This document shows positions 56,234-64,000 of a stretch of DNA of 64,000 nt, in pieces. Under the pieces are notes generated by a model that was given only the letters and a program-made list of their open reading frames with translations, did not search any database and was not told where the DNA came from. Each line of letters begins with the position of its first letter. The stretch's first letter is position 1. Source of the DNA: Chinchilla lanigera (Eukaryota; Chordata; Mammalia; Rodentia; Chinchillidae); contig NW_004955417.1 in assembly GCF_000276665.1 (NCBI RefSeq), positions 24,083,161 through 24,147,160 of the forward strand, in the 5' to 3' direction. A program made the position numbers and the translations under genes.

Positions 56234-57407
56234 CCCTGCAGATAAAAATAAAATTAAACACAAAGGACAAAGTTTCTAGCATTCAGTCATGAATAGCCTC
56301 CCCACTCCACTTTCTGTTTAAGGCACCGCCTATCACCAGTAGCCTTTTTGCTGTGCAGAAGAGCTGGGGGCACTGTTGGAAACCTCGGCAACTGGAGTAG
56401 GGGAGACACACAGTCCTCTCCAATGTGCTCCTCGGGATCAGGATCCAGGAAGCTGCCAGTCAGAGGCAGCTCCCAGTGCAAACAGACTAAATGCAGTGAA
56501 CTGTGGTTTCAAAAAACACAGTCAACATATATAAAGAATTAGAATTGATTCGGGGACCTTAGGATCGAGGACCAAGTGCTCCAATTCCAAATCCTATTTT
56601 TGCAATTATGTTTGAATGGGGACTCTCTCTAGAGCTTAAAAGGTGTTTTCACAGCATTTTGGCTGTATCAGAGGCCAGTCTCACCCCTTGGGACTTGAAG
56701 GAAGAGATCCTCAGTTGGAGGAACAGCAGGAACAACCTCTAGGTGTTTGAGGCTTTAATGATGAGCACATTTTTCTTCAAGGTTATCTTCAAAATCAGTT
56801 TCCATACCAAATCATGATATAATAAGAGGCTTCTATTTTGGATTTTTTTAAAAAAGCATCACAAAGTGTTTCACTATAGAATCCAAGGGAGTTGGTGGTG
56901 ATTAAATGCAAGCCCACAAAATAGATCTGTGCGTTCTCACACACCCACCCAGCCTGGAATTCCACAGCTGGCAGCTATGTGTGTGCCGATGTGGTGAGAC
57001 CAGGTGAGAGCAAACATTTAGTTCCTTTGCTCCAAATGATGAAGTTTTAAAAGGCTGTGAACCACATGGCAGGCAACCTGCAGAGTCCTCAGTGTTGTAA
57101 TCATTTTAGGTATAAGTTTCTCCAAAGTCAGATTAAATTAACAGTCTTCTTGTAGTTTACATCAGTAGGGCTGCTTCCAATAGTACAATTAGGCAGAACG
57201 GCCTGTGTTGAAGAGTCATTCGAAGGATCCTAGATATGTCTGAGTTTTGGAGAAGAACAAAACAAATGACAAACCAAGTCAAAACTCCCAAACAACTGGC
57301 TCCCAACTAAGAAAATTTGTGATCAGAATTAATGTCCAAAAAGTAGCCAAATGCAATTCCACATTTGTTCTATAATGACCTTTACAAAGTGTATGCCATT
57401 TGTATCT
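56233..57407. other. Unassigned sequence
   Basis: No gene recognised; short frames at 56287-56542 overlap on opposite strands without domains. Confidence 0.4.
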
Positions 57408-57489
57408 TTTTTTTTGTACAGGGAATCAAACTCAGGACCTTGTGCTTGCCAGACAGGTACTTATTCCACTGAGCTGTATCCCCGGCCCC
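57408..57489 (-). repeat. ID SINE, antisense
   Basis: T run, 'gggaatcaaactcaggacct', 'tgtgcttgccagacaggtac', 'gagctgtatccccggcccc'. The reverse complement of a full ID element. Confidence 0.9.
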
Positions 57490-58437
57490 TATTCGTGCCT
57501 TTTAGTGCTTGATGTAACTATATGTAGGAGAGAGAGGCCCTGATGTAAGACTGTGGGGTCGATGAAGAACCTTATAAGGCAAATGAAGCTTCAGTCTCCT
57601 AAAACCTTTTGCACCCAGGTCTGTTGTTCTGTTCCAGATATTTCTCAGTCCTTCTGCCTTTGGGCAGGAGGTCTAGAATCAGTCCTACACCTGTTAGCTC
57701 TTCCCTCTTATCTTTGTCCCGGTAAATTTCACCAGAAAGCCGTTTAGATTTTAGATAGTGCTTGTTTCTTCCCACTCTTCTGCCCAGAATGTTCCTTGAG
57801 CAGCCCAGGTGGTCACAAGGTGGTAGTACTGACAGGGTCCCTCCAGCTGCCTTCCCAAACGACAGCATCCATTTTGCTCTTATTCTTAAGGTGTGGTAGA
57901 ACTTTCCCGTGTGCTTGGCCAGCTTCCCCCACATTTTCCAAAGCTTCCCCCCAAAATGTTCCCTGTCTTCCAGATATGGAAGGTCGCCAGAGCAAAATGA
58001 CAGAAACAAAGCTCTCTTTTGCTTTGAGCTGCTAGGAATCATGTGCATTTGTAAACCAGAATTCACAGACAGTTCTGGCTCCAGGATTAGCTACAGATGT
58101 GGGGAGACTCAGGGGCGAGCCCTGCCTGAATTGGACTTGGAGTCCCTAGCTGTGCCCATAGAAACATCTCCCAGGCTTCCTGCCTGCTGACTCCAGTGGC
58201 TTTGCCGGGCTTTGCTGTGAGGATCAGCAGCGACCAGTTGCCCCCTGGAGAAGGAAAACTAAGCCCCACTACTGCTGGGCAGCAAGTGTCTCCAAGATCA
58301 GTCTTATGGAGGAATTATTAGTCAGGACTGGGGAAAAGTTGTGAGCACTGTGCTGATCTAATTTGAGCTACTTCTTGAGTATTTGAAATCTACCCGTGGT
58401 GCTATCTTAAAAGAAAGACATGAAAAGAAAAAAAATT

Positions 58438-58438
<1 letters not shown>
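57490..58438. other. Unassigned sequence
   Basis: A 155-codon minus frame (57599-58066) overlaps several plus frames; no domain is seen and I do not call it a gene. Confidence 0.4.

Positions 58439-58439
<1 letters not shown>

Positions 58440-58474
<35 letters not shown>
58440..58474 (+). repeat. (CA)n microsatellite
   Basis: Pure CA run following an A-rich stretch; no SINE recognised upstream. Confidence 0.95.
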
Positions 58475-58477
<3 letters not shown>

Positions 58478-59095
58478 CAAAAGCAGAAAGGGGGGTGGAG
58501 GGGCCGTGGGAGGGGTTAACAAAACATCCTGGAAGGGATAAAGGAGTTTATGTCACTGTCAGAGATTAGATTTAGTCAATGGCAGCTGTAAGTCTAGTTG
58601 TCAAGTAACAAAATTACTCTGAAAAATCTGAGGCAAGCATCAGAATGAAGCTGCTGATGCACAGGGAAGAGGAGGTTTGGTAGAAGAAAAGTGCTTGAGG
58701 GGGATCTCGGAAACTTCCCTCCTTGAGACTTTTACTGTTATCATCCAAAATCAATGCCGTGAAGTTTGCAGACAGAGCATTTGCAAGTCACAAGGGGAGG
58801 GAGGCCCATCCTCGATTTATATTCTCAGGGAAGGCTGAGCTTCCTTTTCCCCTGGAATGTTAAAGATGGCACATTGCCCTTAGAAGTAGGCCTGTGAGCT
58901 TCTGCGGGCCACCTGTACACGGACTCTGGAGAGAAACTAAGTGTGGTTTACCCGTATTCTGGAGGTAGATATCAAATCTGCAGGGACACAGAGCCCGCTC
59001 AGAGATCGGAAGGTGTGCCACTCCCCATAAGAAAGTCGGTAGGGTCTCCGTGTCCCTAGTAAAGTCTCAGACTACTGCAGCGATTTGCTTTGTAC
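58475..59095. other. Unassigned sequence
   Basis: No gene or repeat recognised. Confidence 0.4.
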
Positions 59096-59099
59096 CTAG

Positions 59100-59335
59100 C
59101 AGAACTGACAATGCTCTGCATATTTAAATTCAGTTCTGGAGCTGGAGTAAGCTAATCCTCTTGGCACCCTGGACAGTCTGATAATTATTCATTTCAGTTC
59201 ATTCCCAAGAGTGTTGTGTTTGCACAAGTGTGTCAGTCTTTAATACGGGTGTAGCATGGATTGAAGCAAGAGGAAAAGTTAAGCATTAACAGTTTACAGC
59301 CTTTAGACATCAAAATATTTATCCCTTATCTCCCC
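59100..59335. promoter_or_regulatory. Candidate conserved regulatory element
   Basis: Repeat-free, with 'tgcatatttaaattcagttc', 'taagctaatcctcttggca' (TAATCC, K50 homeodomain-like) and 'tgataattattcatttcagt'. Inference from motif content only. Confidence 0.2.
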
Positions 59336-62220
59336 AGCCCAAACAAGACTTAGCATAGCCATTTCTGAATTTCTGGGCAGTAAAATCTCATGCTCACACA
59401 TCTTGGGAATAAGTGTACCTTCTGGCATGGCAGAAGTAACCATGGGAAGTCACGGAGGAGCCCATTGCACAAAGAAGCCAAAGACGCAATGCAGTCATTG
59501 CTCCAGTTTGCTGGTTTAGCTTGTGATCACTGACTTTTATGCCACCATATTTCCAAAACTGTGTGGGGCCAAAAGACTTCCAACAGGGGTTGGCAGTTTG
59601 GAAAACAGTAGTAGTTCATACGCAAATATGTACGCAGTGTGTGCCGGGCATTAAGGCAATTTTAGAGACACTGTCATCCACTGGGCTCTTTAATGGTCTT
59701 CATTTTGCCTTCCCCCATCTCTGTCTTTACCCACCACCCTTTAACAATTTTCTAGTACTCCTTCAACTAAAAAAAAAGCCGGCTAGGAAACTATTCTTAT
59801 TTAATTGTTCAGAATATTTTGCAAGAGCCAGCATAAATAACAGTGCACCACCATCACTGAGAGAACATCGGCACCATAGACCATGTCCAGTTTTTCAAGG
59901 GTGTTAGCAATACTCTCTCCATGTCTCTGGTAGACCGGTTCATTCCCTGCTACTGTTGCTCAGCACCTGGCAGTAGGGAGCTCTTGAGGGTTCATCAAAT
60001 GCAAACCAGAGCCCTCAGGACGAGTTCTAGACTAAGAGTTTTAGAGAGTCCAGTTTAGTGATAAATGGTTGCATCACGTAAAGGATGGGAATATAGGTGG
60101 TTGGGGTGAGTGTCAAGGAAAGCAATTGGAAGCTGCTTTGGGAAGCTCTCACTAGCTTGATCTGGAGGGGTTGTCCATACAGGATGGGTACAAATATATG
60201 CTCTGGGGCTGCCTGGTCCCTCACACAAGGGTCTCTCTGCCTGCTGCTGTGTGCATTTTCCTGGGTTTCTCTGGCAGAGGGTGAACACTGTCTGAATTCA
60301 GTTGTCATGGCTGAACAGTAGGTGATAGGTTTGGGGGAGGAAACAGTTTGGTAAGGGTAGGGGACTCTGTTCTGTATGCTGTAGTTCTAGCACATGACGG
60401 ACAGTCAGCAAATGCTTGCCGGATTAAGGAAGGGATGGAAGCCCAGCTGTGGGCGCTAAGCCTCATGGTGGAGACGGGGAGGTAACATTCAGGGTCACTG
60501 GCAGCGAGGGCTGGCTCTGGACTGGTAGAGAATTATGGTCTGGTGCGGGTGTGATGGTTTGGGTGCCGCCGGATCAGAAGTCCAGGTGTGGGAGGTAACT
60601 GGAAGTTCTGTGAGTTCCCTTTGGAAGCCCCCTTCCCTGGCTGCACAGCCACATCCTGATCTCTCTCCCCGAACATGCAGTAGAGGCTCTGGAAGGGTCC
60701 CAGAAGTCGTCCTAGTCATTCGAAAGAGGGGCCTCGGATGCCCTCAGCCCGGGACGGGGCAGTGGCGCACAGAACATATTGTGCTGAGCTTCTGACTCAG
60801 CCTACTCGAGATCTCCAGGGAGGAAAACCCTAAGGTGTGTTACAGGGCCAGTCACTGAGGACGAGCCGTCACCAAGTGGACAGTTTCCCAGGACTGTGCT
60901 TTGTTGCAAGATAGAGTTAAAAAAAAAATAAAAAATTAGTCATGGGTTCAATTCCAGAAAGGATTAAGAGAACTAGGAGGTTTTGTGCTGAGGAATCAAC
61001 CTAGTATGGGATGGAACCCTTCTTCTTCTCTAGGCACAGAGTGGAGTCCCATAATTTAAATCAGAGAATTGTGATTTAAACCTGACCTAAGCTATTTCCC
61101 AAAGCATTACAGTGAGACCACAAAGGAAAATTATATTCTGTGTCCTTAGCCTCAACCCACCACGGCTAATGATAAGAAGGGGCCTCTCCTCCTTTGCTTT
61201 TGGAAGAATTCTTTACAGACTGAGAGAATGTGTACGTTGGCCAAATAGCAGCCTCTTGTACTTGGGTATTTGTGCATGTTGAGTTGTGCCTTGGTATAAA
61301 GACCCAAGAGCTCAAATATCCAATTGCCAGGCCTGCTTCTTCTTGCCTTTGGTGCTGCAAATTATGCAGTTATCAGTAAAGTGTCGAGAAGTGAAGTCTA
61401 ACAGTATTATGGCCATATTTACACCAATCTACCACACATGAGTGGGGATATGCTAGTAGTGGAGCTTGTCTTGGACAGTCTGAGCCAGAAATAAGACAAA
61501 GTTTATAAAAGAAAATTCTTGTTTTCCTACATGTACTGAACGTGCTGATTTGTGTCAGTGTAGTGTTCTCTATAAAGTGCTTCAGCATCGGACAGAATAC
61601 CTTTGGACACCATAACTAACATAATTGAGACACGTTTACATTCCTACCAGGGCATAACATTGTGAACACTTCCACTGAGATCGCAGAACTGCTGTGAATT
61701 TTTTTCTAGAACATCATGCCACCTGCACATATAATAAAATAATCCAGTAGTTGCCATGCTAAAACAGGACTTCTAGTGAAGGGCACAGGTAGCGCCCCCA
61801 AAGGAACTTGAGTTATGCACAGTGATGAAGACCAGAAGCAATCTTCCAGCCAGTGGTCTGCCAGTGACCACTTGGAATGAGCTGGCACTGTATGTTATGC
61901 ACCTCATTTTAAAATCCATAGCAAACTAAGGTTTCTTTCCAAAGCTCATGATCTTGACTGAATGGATGTTTTTTCGGTTAATCCAGTTAATCTGCCAGTG
62001 CTCCAAGGATCTCTTCTGGCAGTGCGATGAGTTCGTCTCATCGTGGGGAACAGGCCATGTTCATACCCACTGGCAGGACAGCAGCGTGGAAGGCTAACTG
62101 TGTTTATGGAGAACCCTCGGCCGAGGCTGCAAGAAGAAAAGGGGGAACATGGTGAGTCACTTGCTTTATGCCCCCACCCACTGATACGTAGCAACCGTCT
62201 TCCTCAAACATCCCTAACAC
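59336..62220. other. Unassigned sequence
   Basis: Frames of 122 codons (59539-59907) and 93 or fewer elsewhere have no domains. 60540-60770 is somewhat GC-rich with scattered CpGs, not island level. A possible ID remnant ('agtcatgggttcaattccag') lies at 60937-60956 after an A-rich run. Confidence 0.35.
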
Positions 62221-62250
62221 CTTTAGGTCAAAGAGAAAGCTGTAGCCAAG

Positions 62251-62742
62251 ATGGGGGGTCCTCCTCTCCAGGATGGATTTGTGGTGGCTTGTATTCATGG
62301 AGTGATCTTGTACCATTTGGCAGGGTATGGAAGGCACCCATCTCAGAGACGGGCCAGGCTGTATGAAAGCGAGTGCTACACCAGATCTCTGGAACTAGCA
62401 CCCAGCCCCACAACACAGGTGCTGGTCGGGAACCCATTTCATATGCTGCAGTTCACACATTTGCTTGATCTTGTGCCAGATCTAATTGGGAATGATCTAA
62501 TGGGTTATGTATGGAAGCATGGTTTCATTCATCAGGAAGGTTTTTCTGAGATAAAATCTAAAATGAAATACTGGTCCAATATGGCTGGAGTTCTTGACTT
62601 CGCTTGTGGAAAAGTTAGAGTAGCTGAGAAATTACGTAGACTAGAAAAAGCCATTAAACCCTCACTAGAGATGGAGTTATTTGAATGGCATCTCTGTTTT
62701 GGCATTGGGAATGCTGCTGCAGATATATTTTCCTGCTCTTAA
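62251..62742 (+). CDS. Unassigned 163-codon open frame
   Basis: An uninterrupted frame from ATG 62251 to TAA 62740-62742. The C-terminal two thirds have balanced, protein-like composition, with LLDLVPDLIGNDLMGYVWKH near residue 72 and a Lys/Arg/Glu-rich stretch AEKLRRLEKAIKPSLEMELF near residue 126. An 'LYES' to 'DIFSCS' stretch has no low complexity. I do not recognise a family. There is no polyA tail, and the DNA just downstream looks like L1/HAL1 from about 62785. It could be an exon, a retrocopy fragment, or a chance frame. Low confidence that it is a gene. Confidence 0.2.
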   Translation: MGGPPLQDGFVVACIHGVILYHLAGYGRHPSQRRARLYESECYTRSLELAPSPTTQVLVGNPFHMLQFTHLLDLVPDLIGNDLMGYVWKHGFIHQEGFSEIKSKMKYWSNMAGVLDFACGKVRVAEKLRRLEKAIKPSLEMELFEWHLCFGIGNAAADIFSCS

Positions 62743-62784
62743 TTTTCTAAGTTTTCATTATTTTATCTAACCCTGTTCACAGGT

Positions 62785-63560
62785 CTTTAATAAATTATGA
62801 TCATATGAGTGCAATGGAATATTTTGCTCAGAAAAATATCAATACTAATTTTATTTAATATGCAAAATTACTGAGCAATGAAAGAAGATGATAACAAGAT
62901 GTAAAAGTAAAAAGGTACCTAGGTTTTCAGGTTTAATTGGTTTTACAAAATATGGGAGAACATGTCATTTGTAAGCAAATGTGTAATTAAAATGTGCTGC
63001 TTTTGGGAAAAAGCAAAAACAGAAGTTACTATGTTAGGGTATTAAATATCACATAGTGATACAGACTTCTAACAAAGCTACAGAGCAAGGATACTAATAT
63101 GTTGCTAATAGCAATGTGAACTGGGAAAATGTCAATTTATTTAAAAACTATAAAAAATTATGTTCCTTGATCTAGTGCTCTCACTTCTAGGAGTGTACCC
63201 TAAGGAAATAATATAAAATAAAGAAAGCGCTTACATGCAAACATATGTAAGCTGGAGGTTATGAATAATAGAGGAAACATTGGAAGCAACCCATCTCTTA
63301 TTGTTGAAAATTTAGGTTAAGTAAATTATGGTACATTAGCAAGATGGATGGATAAATGGCCACCTAAGTAATACCAGTTATAATGAGTATGTAGCAACAT
63401 GATAAGCAGTTATGATATTCTACAACACACAACTTACACACATACAGAGAGAAGTATGTGAAGGTGCAAGGATTCATATTATTGTCACAATATTTTGCAA
63501 AATTTCAACAAAAATTAGGCTCACAGGGGTGCAGACTTGACCCAGGAACACTGACTAATT
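62785..63560 (+). mobile_element. L1/HAL1-like 3' region, sense
   Basis: 'agtgcaatggaatattttgc' (62808), 'ctcacttctaggagtgtacc' (63179), 'ctaaggaaataatataaaat' (63200), 'attggaagcaacccatctct' (63279) and 'aaattatggtacattagcaa' (63323) follow the order of old L1/HAL1 3' sequence. Possibly two overlapping fragments. No intact frame. Confidence 0.65.
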
Positions 63561-64000
63561 AAAATGTCATGACTGTTTCCACTCACTAGGAAATACTTCA
63601 TATTTTCTACTAAGAGACAACACGTTAGTACGTATTATGGAGGTGGGTAGAGACCACTGTTGGTAAAAAAATCTGTCTGGGCCTTCCCGGAAGGGAATAA
63701 CACAGCCTGAAGAACAGTGCAGGTTTCTAGGGAACTGACAATACTTTAGCTAAAATCAGATCTGGAAAATGTGTGATCCTGAAAAAAGAATTACTATGAA
63801 TAACCTATGAAATAAAATAAAAATTATAAAAGGAAAAAGGATAATACAAAGTTAGCTCTAGTAAATTGCTATACTTTGGATCCTTTTCAGGAATTGATAA
63901 CTAGGTCTATCAGCCAAATAGCCATGATTCTTTCCGACAGGGCCTTCCAACAGCTGATGGAAGGCAGATGTGTCTAATCTGAGCATAAAGCAGCTTGGCC
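63561..64000. other. Unassigned sequence to window end
   Basis: No gene or repeat recognised in the last 440 bases. Confidence 0.4.

Noticed and set aside
57599..58066. 155-codon minus-strand frame as a gene
   Set aside because: Several overlapping frames on the other strand and no domain or splice evidence.
62151..62225. 75-bp intron with GTGAGT donor and a tttag acceptor
   Set aside because: The interval is a multiple of three and open in frame, there is no good branch site, and the joined product is not recognisable.

Overview
This window is mammalian nuclear DNA of intergenic or intronic type, and the repeat content points to a rodent. The evidence is a set of 7SL-derived B1 SINEs, several carrying the internal duplication (a second 'ctacaaagtgagttcaagg' block) known from mouse-related rodents; many ID-like tRNA-derived SINEs with an A-box-like 'tagctcagtggc' and a B-box-like 'gagttcgattcc'; and composite B1-plus-ID units. 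The ID and LINE-1 sequences do not look like the mouse or rat versions I know, so a mouse-related or castorimorph lineage is my best guess. The species is not determined. Two runs of N (100 and 198 bases) show it is a draft assembly.

No protein-coding gene, rRNA or functional tRNA can be supported. Every open frame is short (178 codons at most) and most lie in repeats or look like chance. The only gene-like signals are a candidate 132-bp minus-strand exon at 48036-48167 with near-ideal splice sites, and an unassigned 163-codon frame at 62251-62742.

Layout. 1-7 kb: SINEs, an antisense LINE-1 3' fragment, an antisense MaLR-type LTR, two MER5-like hAT relics and a mostly repeat-free stretch around 4.2-4.9 kb that resembles a conserved regulatory element. 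7-15 kb: an ID element beside an MLT1-like LTR, MIR relics, and a 300-bp purine tract. 15.5-22.3 kb: a large LINE-1 block. A sense-strand element with a 5'UTR-like region, a decayed ORF1 and the first half of ORF2 abuts an older antisense ORF2 3' half, which carries an LTR relic that itself holds an ID insertion. 23-31 kb: B1-ID composites, an L2 relic, and ID insertions with clear target-site duplications. 31.5-33.3 kb: a sense LINE-1 fragment and an AGATAG-rich hairpin-forming satellite. 35-46 kb: a gapped SINE cluster, an LTR-like relic, a sense LINE-1 3' end, L1/L2 relics and a GC-richer unique block. 46-64 kb: simple repeats, the candidate exon, a perfect 42-bp palindrome made of heat-shock-element pairs at about 50.0 kb, a locally duplicated segment (52.6 and 53.7 kb), several CA microsatellites, the unassigned frame, and an L1/HAL1-like tail.

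The genes do not form a pathway here; the story is layered retrotransposition, with a few possible regulatory or exonic islands. Repeat family names come from recalled consensus features and were not checked by search.
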